Shown here in pieces: positions 21,719 to 38,642 of a stretch of DNA of 64,000 nucleotides. The stretch is from contig NC_092578.1 of NCBI RefSeq assembly GCF_037975245.1, positions 4,297,501-4,361,500 on the forward strand, written 5' to 3'. The notes under the pieces are model-generated. The model had not been told where the DNA came from. It did no database searches and was given only the letters and a program-made list of their open reading frames with translations. Position numbers and translations under genes: made by a program. This stretch comes from Apostichopus japonicus (lineage: Eukaryota > Echinodermata > Holothuroidea > Aspidochirotida > Stichopodidae). Every line of letters starts with the position of its first letter. Within the stretch, counting starts at the first letter, position 1.

Positions 21719-22626
21719 ATGGGAAGTTCTGAATATCAATTGAGACCAAATCTTGACGACCTAAATTTCGAACCAGATATGGATTTAAAACAGAAATTAT
21801 CACGAAGAGACCAAATATGCCAGCTGACCTTCCAATCTTTTTTTTTAGTAAAATAACTATCTACCTCTTAAATGTATCAACTAGAGAAGGATGAGCGACC
21901 AGCTGTCCGTTTGCAGATAATTTCTCTACAGAGTATGAGAAAAAGGACAGATTTATTAAGACTATATCAGCATTCAATACCACTCAGCTGGGACAATATT
22001 TGGTATTAATGTACTTTCATATCCCGCTTCAAAGCAATCACATGGACGGTGTGAGCACTATGACCACCTCGCTTATATTTCATAAGTTCAAATACTGTTC
22101 AATATATAGGACAATATGTCTGGTCAAGCATTGGAAACCGACACCAACTGGCTGTTCAGTATGAATGTGCATGATAATAGCTACGGTTCCTGGTACTTTC
22201 TCGTGCAGTACGTAAGGTATGCCATGGTTCTTCATCCTTACGCGATTCTACTCAGTAAGTTTGCTTTAACAACTTAATATTTCTTGTAATCTTACTTTAT
22301 TGAAGCCAATATCTTGGCAAAAAAAAGAGGAATTATATTACTGTACCTGTAGTGAAGTTTCTAATTTCTTGGATTACGATACATTAATTAATGTACTACA
22401 ATTCTGGTAAGAATAAACTTTTAATGATTTAGATATCCTCCCAGAAGATGAACATTTAACAAACATGACATCATACCCAACTCTGAAGGAACTGATTGAA
22501 CCACGGGAGGATGGATCTTATGACCAAGTAGACTCCTATCATGACGGACACCCTGGATATCATTATCCTCAATGCACTGGACTGGAAAAGTATCTGAAGA
22601 ACAGAGAATGTAAAGACCAGACCTGA
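21719..22626 (+). pseudogene. Unknown three-exon gene, U1 copy (first donor site lost)
   Basis: Predicted exons 21719-21823, 22110-22254 and 22433-22626 would encode about 147 residues: MGSSEYQLRPNLDDLNFEPD..., then a Tyr-rich hydrophobic stretch YFLVQYVRYAMVLHPYAILL, then LPEDEHLTNMTSYPTLKELI and an acidic, His/Tyr-rich tail. The last two exons have good sites (TATATAG|GAC, CTCA|GTAAGT, TTTAG|ATATCC). The first exon is followed by CAG|CTGACC where U3 has CAG|GTGACC, so the donor GT is lost. It also stops nine codons earlier than the U3 copy. I do not recognise the protein. Confidence 0.45.
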
Positions 22627-24156
22627 AATATCAATGATGTGACACAAAGATAAAGGGTGCTGTAGCAAACACGTCTAATCTCAGGAGTGTAATTGAGATG
22701 CGAGAATTACTCAATACAGGTTTTCATGCTAACATAAGTTAGGAGGAAACACTATACCGCCAGTTACTTATAACTGTCGACACTCAATCCTTCACGATTT
22801 GTTGTGCAAATGCGCCCGGAAAGCATACCGTAAACAAACGTTAGTCTTTCAAAGCGAAGATAATGTACTTTCTGTCTAATCTATAGTGCGATTGGGTGGA
22901 GGGGAGGAGTATGATGGGGGAAGGTGGGGGGAGGGGTTGACGTGAGGAGACGGGTGACGGTGTAAGAGAGCAGAAAATGAGATACCTGTTGCGTGCGGTA
23001 GGGGTAAGGTATTATACCTGATGTTATAGAAACGACAACAATTATAATGCTTTGCGCCGTCAGCCAAATTGTATATGGAATGATTATAAAGTTCCCAAGT
23101 TTTAATAGTGGGTATTATGAGCAGGACAATTGTTGAACAGTCTTATGATAATCTTTTTGAAGTTGTTCCAGACGAACAATATAACGAGTCGTTGGAGAAA
23201 TCTCGGTGTCAGAGGATCCAAATCGAGTTAAAGAGAAAATGAACAGGCAAAGCTTCCAAAACATAAAGACAACAAATGGTAACATTTTGGTAGTAGTGCT
23301 ACTAGTGCGACCGTTGGTTTCCTCCATTCTGTGTGATTTTCTGTGCTTCTCTTGTGCTTTTCTGTGTCATATATTCCTCGCACGATAAGAATGTTCCACC
23401 CCCCCCCCCAAACACCACTCACACCACGAAAGCTGGGTACGTGCCTGCTAACAAAATACGCAGGTGTTATACGAATGCATTTGTTGCATAATGCAGTCTC
23501 GTTCAGTTTAATATTGTCCTGAAGCAAATTGTACCCGAGACACACGGCCCACAACACAGCCCTATCATACAAGCACATGATACTATAATTTGTAGGTATT
23601 ACCAAGATGCCTCTCAAATTTTCTGTTCATATATGTAGCAGTATGTTACCGTCGTTGCCCATATTTTGTTATTCACCGCGAACCTAAGCAGCGCGGTCTG
23701 GTATACAAATAGCAACGTGAGAAAAGGTTCATCGCTGTAATAAAAATGGCCAAAAAAAAAAACCAACACCCTTATGAATCGTGTGGTACAGAATAACTGC
23801 TAAAATGCAGTTGAACATACCCTGATCGCTATGCAAACAAACATTAACGTGCAGTAGAACTGTATGCAGAGTTCAAACTTTTTTTCGAGGGCAAGGAAGT
23901 TGCACATTGGCAAAAGTTCAGCCCCCAGGAGATACGAATAGATCTCAAGTTCTGTATCTCCGAACGTAATACATTAAGAACAGCCGCTACTACCAGCAGA
24001 AATTGTAGGACGAAATCACTTGATTCCTTACGTAAGTAACAAGTTTTTACACGGTGACATTGTATCCTCTGTCGGCATTGACAAACATGAACACTTACAA
24101 CTGAATGCGTTTCTAGCAATGTCAATGTGATCATTCCGTCTTTCTTAACCTCTGTC

Positions 24157-25180
24157 AATTCACCTTCGTCGAAATGGCGAATACAAGAACAGTTTGAAGA
24201 AATGGAGATGAACTCTGCTTTACAATTTCAGAAACAATATGTACCTCTTGCCCACTCCCTTGGTTGCTTTACAATTATTGCTCTAGGTAGCAGATACAAC
24301 ATTCTTCTCAAAGCCATAAAAAATGTCACAAAAATAAACTCTTACAACTAACTTCCGCTAATCTTGTCACAACCAAGTCTCTACTTAACAAAAATGAATT
24401 CCTGCATAATAATTGGAAAATATCTTTCATGTTTCTTTGTGATCATCCTGTACAAGTCGTTTGCTGTCAAATTGTTTTTTTTTTCTTTTTTTTCTAGCAC
24501 TTTCTTTTGCGTGGGGGCGGTGGGGTGTCTTTAAATTTTGTTTTCATTTTTTTAATCTTTTTCAGTTGTTTTTGCTTTGATATCGACACTACAAATTTTC
24601 CATCATCTTGCTTTTTCTCCTGTCACAGTATGACAACATTAATAATATTTTTTAAGCTTTTCACTCTGCTTTATATTCTCTTCCTAGGTGAGCAAAAAAA
24701 CCAACAAAATATGTTTTCTTTGTCACTGATATCGTCATTAAATGGTATATTATTTTCCATTTTTCATTGACATCTCAAAGCTAAGAAAAGAACCAATCAT
24801 TCCTGGGTTACTCCCTTTACCAAACAAACCCATCCACTCCTTCCTACACCTCCTTTCTCCCAAAAGAAAAATCTTTACCGAATAGTTAAAAAAAATCATC
24901 GAGAGAAAAAGATTTGATATAAACAATAATTGCATTGTTGACAAGGCTGACAGTGTGAAAGTAGACATGTTTGATTACTATCCGCTTCACTTTGAGATTA
25001 GCAACACATTAATACTGAATAAACGGACTCTCTTTGAGTGAATTTCAGATTGGAATCACGGTAAACACTTTTAATCGCTCATTTCAGTACATCCATACAC
25101 ATCACAAATCATGAAACCGAACCAACACCATTACTCTTTTTTTCCCTCCTTAATCAAAGCACAGCTGATTTTCTAGATTA
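24157..25180 (+). repeat. AT-rich module of U1
   Basis: Begins TTCACCTTCGTCGAAATGGC and is about 95% alike by eye to 28,676-29,745; a third copy is split over 51,797-52,040, 52,799-52,877 and 57,007-57,410. No conserved reading frame. Confidence 0.8.
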
Positions 25181-25309
25181 TTTTTTATATGTTGGCAGAG
25201 AAAGTAGGGATATTAACACTTTACTTGAAGTGAAGTTTCTAATTTCTTGGATTATGATATACCAATGTACTACAATTCTGGTAAGAATAATCTTTTAATT
25301 TTCTACATA

Positions 25310-25500
25310 TCCTCCAATAAGATGAACATTTAACAAACATGACGGCGTACCAAACTCTGTAGGAACTGACTGAACCCTGGGAGGATGGATCTGATGACCG
25401 AGTAGACTCCTATCATGACGGACACCCTGGATATCATTATCCTCACTACACTGGACTGGAAAAGTATCTGAAAAACAGAGAATGTAAAGACCAGATCTGA
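25310..25500 (+). pseudogene. Unknown gene, U2 copy: decayed last exon
   Basis: Corresponds to the last exon in U1 and U3 (SYHDGHPGYHYPHYTGLEKY is retained), but the acceptor AG is lost, the LPEDEHLT segment carries an indel, and an in-frame TAG follows QTL. The upstream exons are absent. Confidence 0.7.
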
Positions 25501-28500
25501 AATACCAATGAAGTGACTCGCAGATAAAGAGCGTTATAGCAAACACGTCTAATCTCACGAGTAGAGATGTCAGAATTACTCAAAGACAGGTTTTCATGCT
25601 AACATAAGCTATAAGTTAGGAGGAAGCACTATACAGCCAGTTACTTATAATTGTGAACACTCAATTATTCGTTCCTTTTAGCTATCGCTGTAAGGGCGTT
25701 ACTAAGGATCAAAGACTGGCCGGATGGAGGAGGAGAGGGGGTGGTTAGGAGGGGGTGCTGGCAATTTTTTTTTGACAAGATATTTCTGATTGTCGCTTCA
25801 AAAGGTCTCGAACATCCCAAAACACATACTTTCAGCTCGATCGAAATGGATGTTGATACTGCACTATCATACAATGAAAAATTCACTAGTCCATTTAATT
25901 CTCATAATTCATAGAAATTTCAAGTTGCATCATGTCACTAATAAACATGTAAATTTTTGAGATAAAATGTAAAAAAGGGTGAAATTCAACTGTGAAATAC
26001 GACAAAACTTTACAGTTAAAACTTCGCCATTTTATAGAAAAATATCATATTTTTGCGATAAAAGTTTGGAGTTTGGAGTGAACAATTCCGAGTTAAACAT
26101 TTCGTTTTTTTTTCTATAAAACGTCATTACCATAAGTGAAAATCCAACTTAGACGAAAAAGCGCCCTAATGCTAACATAAAAATTGGTGGATTCCTCGTA
26201 AAATCTTAAAGTTTTTACGGAAAAACACCAAATGCTTGATATAAAACATCAATAGTTTGAGATGAGAAGTCATATTCTTCAGTAAATCAGATAATTTGGA
26301 GTTATCACAAGCACTGTTAAGCACCTGAAAACTGAAATTATTCTGTGGAACGGCCGCACCACTGGTTTAGGCTGATCGTTCATGTTGGGGTTACAGGCGG
26401 CGGACTGGGCGTAGTCTCCGGAAGATTTTGAATTTGGTGTCTTTCTTTTTCTCTTCGTATCTCGCTTAAAGCACCAAATACATGTGGCATGTATTTCTAG
26501 GTCCTGGTGGAAAGACCTGATAGGATGCAGGGGGGGGGGGGGAACTGCCGGAAGCTACATTGCAACAAACCTAGCTACATTATCGAATAAACACAGAACG
26601 AAGTTAAATTTGAATTTGACTTCAAAAAGAATTTCTAAATATCAAAAGTCTTAGCCAACCTACATTGACTTTAAGGTACCTCCTTCCTTTCCTCATTCTT
26701 TCTAAGAAAAAATCATCATCCAAAGTGTTTCTTAAATCCATGTTTGTGGAACGAAGGAGCACTGGGACTGACAATTTACATCACTTGAATGCCGATCACG
26801 TGACACCGGCCTCAGCGCTTAGGTCCTGATGTGAGTACAACTTTTGCTATTGTAAGATATCTTATACTTTACGAACTTTGAGGCTGCTGGCTGAGTGAGA
26901 GGATTGGAAAAACTTTCAAAAACGTAGAACCGTAAATGCATATGAATGTAATAATCATTTATATTTCAGAAGTTATTAAATTAAAAATCCCTCTTAACAT
27001 ACAGTACTGAAATTTCCAGAAATCGGAAAGTTATTGAAAGAAAAGAGAAGAATAAAACACGAAAGATGTGATTCAGGTGTAACTTACCAGCTGGAGGAAA
27101 AGGATTAAAAAGTCGAAAGAAACAGCCACCCATGTCAACGTGAAGCTATGACGAAGTTGTGATCTTGGGTTTTGTTAAACATTAATTTATACGTAACTGC
27201 TATACGGTTCAGCAAACGCAAAAATATACGGAATGCTATAAATGACACGGCAAGTCGGCTAAAAAGACAATCGTGAAATAAAGGTGAACATACCCTACTC
27301 GTTATGCAAACAGACATTAAGACGTAGTGTCATTGTAAGTAATCGCTGCATTGTTTTTCGGGGGTGAGGAACTTGCACGTTGGAAAGACTAAAGATGCCA
27401 AAGACTATAAAAGCATAATTTATTACCCCCTATTCATACCCGCAAAATTAAGTCTAAACAGTTAATTCCCCTCGAATGCAGTAAGCCATCGTCTCTGATT
27501 GCATCGTTAACTTTTATTATGTTATTCGGATTTCCACAGATTGGAGTTTCATGCACTGTGTTGCTGTCCTACTGTACCACACTACACAGTCACAAAATAC
27601 AACAGATTTTTTGAAGAGCGGAATCCGTTTCCTCTGTAATTGTTCATTGATCCCGTATAAAACTATTTTCTAATCTTTGCAATCCCAAATTCTCTCTATG
27701 AATGCCATGGCATTGCCTCAATTATACTTTTTTTGTAATTTGATCACTGGGGAATATTCACATGAGTCCTAATGCAATAAGATGCTCCTGAATGCCAAAT
27801 CTTCTATTTTTCTGGTTGATCTTACCTATATCAAATAGTAATAAACAAAATACATTTTTTGTCTCAACAATATTACAATTCTATTATTAGTTTCTCCTGC
27901 TCATGCTCTTTTAATTATTCTGTTTATTTTTTTTATCTTTCTGAAGTCAATTACATGATCTAATATGACCCTGTTACAATGAATTTCCATTTAACAAGTT
28001 ATTTAAGTACTACCTTTTTGAATTGGTCTATAAAGTTTTATGCCTTTAATGGATTAATTTGATCACTAATTCCTTCCACCCATGCCTACCCATCCCCCTT
28101 CTCCCACACCCCACATCTCCCAAACACACACATATCCACAACACAAGACCACGTCCTGTACATTGTGAAAAAAGTAAGAAACAGTATTTATGTTTCATGG
28201 GTTTTGAAATTCATGAAAAGTATAGGGTAGCGAGGGAGAATCTTGATTATCTGTAACGACTTGCCCAGCAATAATGCTACCAAGAAAATATCTTGTTGTA
28301 ACTGCTAACGACAGATTAAAGGACCTCTTTGCCACCCACCTACCCTTTCCCATATCACTCAAACTAACCTTACTATAGTACACCAATGTGTTTCCAACCA
28401 TTACCACATCTTCTCAATTTAACCTTTGTATATTTTATATCCCTTCCCTTTTTTGGCTATTTTATTTATATATTTTTTGGGCCAATTGCAACAATTTTGA

Positions 28501-28675
28501 AATGTTTTTCAGTCCCTTCATAAAAACCAGACACAAATCAGCATAGCTGCCAAAGTAAGGAAGTCCTATATAAATGAAGAAAAAAATAACAGCTTGGCAC
28601 CTTCACTACCTAACAACCGAATAATGCACCAAAGTCCAACCTTCAACAGATAATCACACAACAACCCTCCTATCA

Positions 28676-29745
28676 AATTCACCTTCGTCGAAATGGCGAA
28701 TACAAGAACAGTTTGAAGAAATGGAGACCACCTCTAATTTACAATTTCAGAAACAATATGTACCTCTTGCCCACTCCCTTGGTTACTTCACAATTATTGC
28801 TCTAGGTAACAGATAAAACTTTTTTCTCAAAGCCATAAAAAATGTCACAAAAATAAACTCTTAGAACTAACTTCCACTAATCTTGTCAAAACCAAGTCTT
28901 TACTAAAAGAAAAGTGAACTCCTGCATAATGATAACATAATATCTTTCCTACTTCTCTGTGATCATCCTGTACAAGTCGTTTGCTGTCAAATTGTTTTTT
29001 TTTTTCTTTTCTTTTTTTCTAGCATTTTCTTTTGCGTGGGGGCGGTGGGGTGTCTTTAAGTTCTGTTTTCATTTTTTATCTTTTTTAGTTGTTTTTGCTT
29101 TGATATCGACACTACAAACTTTCCATCATCTTGCTTTTTCTCCTGTCACAGTATGACAACATTAATAATATTTTTTTAAGCTTTTTACTATGCTTTATAT
29201 TCTCTTCCTAGGTGAGCAAAAAACCAACAAAATATGTTTTCTTTGTCACTGGTATCGTCAGTAAATGGTATATTATTTTCCATTTTTCATTGACATCTCA
29301 AAGCTAAGAAAAAACCAATCATTCCTGGGTTACTCCCTTTACCAAACAAAACCATCCACTCCTTCCTACACCTCCTTTCTCCCAAAACAAAAATCTTTAC
29401 CGAATAGTTAAAAAAAATCATCGAGAGAAAAAGATTTGATATAAACAATTATTGCATTGTTGACAAGGCTGACAGTGTGAAAGTAGACATGTTTGATTAC
29501 TATCCGCTTCATTTTGAGATTAGCAACATATTAATACTGAATAAACGGACTCACTTTGAGTGAATTTCAGATTGGAATCACGGTAAACACTTTTAATCGA
29601 CTCCAAACTCCTTATTTTGCTCATTTCAGTACATCCATACACATCACAAATCATGAAACCGAACTAACAGCATTGCTCTTTTTTCCCCTCCTTAATCAAA
29701 GCACAGCTGATTTTCTAGATTATTTTTTGGTCTTGTCTGTTTACC
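28676..29745 (+). repeat. AT-rich module of U2
   Basis: Second copy of the module at 24,157-25,180; extends farther right than U1 because U1 is cut off by the start of U2. Confidence 0.8.
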
Positions 29746-29849
29746 AATTTCATAGTCTTCTTTGTTGGTTTTCTTGTCCCCCAACCAATCTTGTCGCTTT
29801 CATAAATAAAACCGAGAAAATACAGACACTTTTTGTCTCTTCTTTTGAC

Positions 29850-34317
<4,468 letters not shown>

Positions 34318-36025
34318 CTTTATAGAAAAAAAAATATTAAAATAATCCAAACTCAGTCAATAATTTATGACTTCATCACTTCATCAGATTGGAAATTGTG
34401 TACTATTCTTTTTTACAAAGAAATGAGTCGGGCTTAAGGTAGTGAGTTAACTATACAGCTCTGACATTGCTCATGGCAGAAATGTTGGCATCTCTCCTGT
34501 GGCCTCCTACTGTACAAGTAGTGGCTGTTATAGAAGCATCCAGAGTTTGTGAGAAGCCATGATTCCATGGCTAATAGGTAACAAATGTGAAAACTGGATA
34601 AACAAAATACATGTCACAAATATGTATGCTTGACACATGGATAGAGAATGAGGAGGACAAGGACAGGTTACCAGATCAGTCTACATACAGGAAGGGGGTA
34701 TGTGGGTGAGGCAGCTGTGGTTGTGAGGAGGGGGTGAGAGGGCTGTGGTTTTGAGGAGTGTCCACAGAACTCTATGCTACCTAATTCCTAATATTATAAA
34801 ATTGCCTTTGCAGGATCTCACATGTTGGCACTGTTACAAACTTCTGGAGGGCATGTGGTTAGTATCAAATGTCATTCTCTTCCAACTTATAAAGCAGATA
34901 CGAATACGCTTTGGTGAAGTGTTGTTTTGTATTTTTAGGTTATCTATCATTAATTAATATGAAAACTTCTGGACAATACTTTTAAATATTAAGTGAGGAA
35001 TGTCAGACATCCTTAAACATTCTTTAACAAAACCCCAAACTGAAAGTATCACTGTATTCATATGTTCCTTGTCCTCCTGGTGCAAGCTAGCTATGCAGTG
35101 GGCCATTATGACAACTTTAACGAGTAGCTCAGTGCACACCCTGGGATCCAAAACCTTTGGACACTATGTTTATACTTCACTCATACCAGAAAGGCTTTAT
35201 ATAAGTCAGCTTATACACTAATCACTGTACAATACACCACTCTGTTTCTTATCACTTGACCAGATAATATGTGGATTTATGCATTACAATACAACCTGTC
35301 TGCCCAGCCTGCATATGCACTTTCCTACTGTATATATCTAGACTACATGGTCGGAACATATTATCAGTATCCCCCCCCCCCCCCTCCTCCACTTCTGGTA
35401 CACTACCCACGTTCACTCCCTTCTAGATCAACCATTCAAAGAAGCAACTATGTAAAATTAATTTTTCTCTCCACGTTGCCCTTTGGTGATTGTTTCTTAC
35501 CAAATTAGTGTGACCCACTAGCAGAGTAGACGGCTTCTAAGGGACTTAGATAAACTTGGATAGTCTATAGAAATACTAGACAGATGACTAAACAGGGTTT
35601 GTTGATTGCAAACAACATTTACTCTCACTATCTATTTAATCCTGACAAGAGTAACTTGATCAATTTGGGGCACTTGCTAATAAAACTTCAAATAATCTAC
35701 TTGAAATATTTTCCTGAATTACAGCACACACCTGTTACTGTACAGGCTTACAGTACCAGAACAGCAGAATAATATTTACTGATAAATGAGCAGTAATTCA
35801 GCAGGTTTATGTTGAGTACAGAATCATCATTCTTTGACTGACAGTTTTTAATCGACTAACCATGTGCTTTAATGTCAGAAACTGGCAGAAACTGCCAGTG
35901 GCCCCTAGCTTTTCTCTTCACTTGCAAAGCAGAAAAATCCACAAACATTTAGCGTTAATAGCCCAAACGCTGAAGCCAGCACAGAATAATATAGAATAGT
36001 TGTAAACAAAGGTTCCCTTTCAATA
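34318..36025. other. Spacer where the TENT4 catalytic exons would be expected
   Basis: No segment resembling the TENT4 nucleotidyltransferase core can be found on the minus strand. Open frames here lack splice sites and family motifs. A poly-C run lies at 35,370-35,385. Confidence 0.5.
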
Positions 36026-36029
36026 GTAT

Positions 36030-38465
36030 GCATCATTCACCCAAAGTATGCTCCATTCCCTATAGCATGGTCCATCACCATAAAATGCTCCATTCCCCAT
36101 AGCATGGTCCAAACTCATATAATGCTCCATTCCCTAAAGCATGGTCCATCCCAATGGTTTGCTCCATTCCCCATAGCATGGTCCAAACTCATATAATGCT
36201 CCATCCCCTATAGCATGGTCCATCACCATAAAATGCTTCATTCCCTATAGCATGGTCCGAACTCATATAATGCTCCATTCCCTATAGCATGGTCCATCCT
36301 AATGGTTTGCTCCATTTCCCATAGCATGGTCCAAACTCATATAATGCTCCATCCTCTATAGCATGGTCCATCACCATAAAATGCTCCATTCCCTGTAGCA
36401 TGGTCCATCCCAATGGTTTGCTCCATTTCCCATAGCATGGTCCAAACTCATATAATGCTCCATCCCCTATAGCATGGTCCATCACCATAAAATGCTTCAT
36501 TCCCCATAGCATGGTACAAACTCATATAATGCTCCATTCCCTATAGCATGGTCCATCACCATAAAATGCTTCATTCCCTATAGCATGGTCCATCCCAATG
36601 GTATGCTCCATTTCCCATAGCATGGTCCAAACTCATATAATGCTCCATCCCCTATAGTATGGTCCATCACCATAAAATGCTCCATTCCCCATAGCATGGT
36701 CCAAACTCATATAATGCTCCATTCCCTATAGCATGGTCCATCACCATAAAATGCTTCATTCCCTATAGCATGGTCCACCCCAATGGTTTGCTCCATTTCT
36801 CATAGCATGGTCCAAACTCATATAATGCTTCATCCCCTATAGCATGGTCCATCACCATAAAATGCTCCATTCCCCATAGCATGGTCCAAACTCATATAAT
36901 GCTCCATTCCCTATAGCATGGTCCATCACCATAAAATGCTTCCCTATAGCATGGTCCATCCCAATGGTTTGCTCCATTCCCCATAGCATGGTCCAAACTC
37001 ATATAATGCTCCATCCCCTATAGCATGGTCCATCACCATAAAATGCTTCATTCCCTATAGCATGGTCCAAACTCATATAATGCTCCATTCCCTATAGCAT
37101 GGTCCATCCCAATGGTTTGCTCCATTTCCCATAGCATGGTCCAAACTCATATAATGCTCCATCCTCTATAGCATGGTCCATCACCATAAAATGCTCCATT
37201 CCCTGTAGCATGGTCCATCCCAATGGTTTGCTCCATTTCCCATAGCATGGTCCAAACTCATATAATGCTCCATCCCCTATAGCATGGTCCATCACCATAA
37301 AATGCTTCATTCCCCATAGCATGGTACAAACTCATATAATGCTCCATTCCCCATAGCATGGTCCATCACCATAAAATGCTCCATTCCCTATAGCATGGTT
37401 CACCCCAATGGTTTGCTCCATTTCTCATAGCATGGTCCAAACTCATATAATGCTCCATCCCCTATAGCATGGTCCATCACCATAAAATGCTTCATTCCCT
37501 ATAGCATGGTCCACCCCAATGGTTTGCTCCATTTCCCATAGCATGGTCCAAACTCATATAATGCTCCATCCCCTATAGCATGGTCCATCACCATAAAATG
37601 CTTCATTCCCCATAGCATGGTACAAACTCATATAATGCTCCATTCCCCATAGCATGGTCCATCACCATAAAATGCTCCATTCCCTATAGCATGGTCCACC
37701 CCAATGGTTTGCTCCATTTCTCATAGCATGGTCCAAACTCATATAATGCTCCATCCCCTATAGCATGGTCCATCACCATAAAATGCTTCATTCCCTATAG
37801 CATGGTCCACCCCAATGGTTTGCTCCATTTCCCATAGCATGGTCCAAACTCATATAATGCTCCATCCCCTATAGCATGGTCCATCACCATAAAATGCTCC
37901 ATTCCCCATAGCATGGTCCAAACTCATATAATGCTTCATTCCCTATAGCAGGGTCCATCCCAATAGTTTGCTCCATTGCCCCATAGCATGGTCCAAACTC
38001 ATATAATGCTCCATCCCCTATAGCATGGTCCATCACCATAAAATGCTCCATTCCCCATAGCATGGTCCATCCCAATAGTTTGCTCCATTCCCCATAGGAT
38101 GGTCCATCACCATAAAATGCTCCATTACCCATAGCATGGTCCATCACCATAAAATGCTCCATTCCCCATAGCATGGTCCAAACTCATATAATGCTCCATT
38201 CCCCATAGCATGGTCCAAACTCATATAATGCTCCATTCCCAATAGCATGGTCCATCCCATATAATGCTCCATATCTCCATGGCATGGTCCATACTCATTA
38301 TAATGCTCCATTTCCCGTAGCATGGTCCATCTCAATAGTATGCTCCATTCCCCATAGCATGGTCCATTCCCTCAAACTATGACTCACTCCCAATAGTATG
38401 CTCCAATCCCGAGAGCATTATCAATTCTCATACCATTGCCCATCTCCCATAATATGCCCTGTTCC
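36030..38465. repeat. 37-bp satellite array with higher-order structure
   Basis: About 65 copies of a 37-bp unit, with three main variants: TAGCATGGTCCATCACCATA..., TAGCATGGTCCAAACTCATA... and TAGCATGGTCCATCCCAATG..., each ending in a GCTCCATTCCC-type block. Variants alternate in a higher-order pattern; blocks at 36,282-36,512 and 37,092-37,322 are the same, a shift of 810 bp. The right edge (38,330-38,465) is degenerate. Open frames across it are by-products of the repeat. Confidence 0.93.
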
Positions 38466-38525
38466 ACAAAGTATACTCAACAGTCAATACCCTACTGCAT
38501 GCCTCATAACCTGTTAAGTTCTTAC

Positions 38526-38642
38526 CTCTCTACCAAACACGATGGCACCATCATCCAAGAACACATGGACAACGTCAGATTCTGGATTGGATGCCTCACC
38601 ACTTCCATCAGAATCGTAGTATGTGACAGACAGACCTTTGAC
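38526..38642 (-). CDS. SPG7: SPG7-like exon, intermembrane-space domain; last exon before the satellite
   Basis: 39 codons in phase 0: VKGLSVTYYDSDGSGEASNP then ESDVVHVFLDDGAIVFGRE. Acceptor TTGGAAAAG, donor GTAGAG|GTAAG. The donor lies 61 bases from the degenerate edge of the satellite array. Confidence 0.88.

Larger units (their letters stand above)
20746..25190 (+). repeat. Large duplicated unit U1
   Basis: About 4.4 kb, closely similar to U3 (43,856-57,410, where it is broken up by insertions) and partly to U2 (25,224-29,850). In order it contains a TACTCG-rich tract, the three-exon unknown gene (21719-22626), a segment ending near 24,120, and an AT-rich module (24,157-25,180). It lacks the nested transposons of U3 and so preserves their empty insertion sites near 22,388, 23,099 and 23,177. 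U1 and U2 lie head to tail. Whether U is a large mobile element or a segmental duplication is unresolved; I found no terminal repeats. Confidence 0.8.

Noticed and set aside
24507-24770. Hydrophobic Phe-rich ORFs in the AT-rich module (also near 28,959)
   Set aside because: Composed of T-runs; reading frame is not kept between the module copies.
36282-38335. Repetitive ORFs with HFMVMDHA and ALYEFGPCYG
   Set aside because: They are translations of the 37-bp satellite, open only because stops are missing from the unit.
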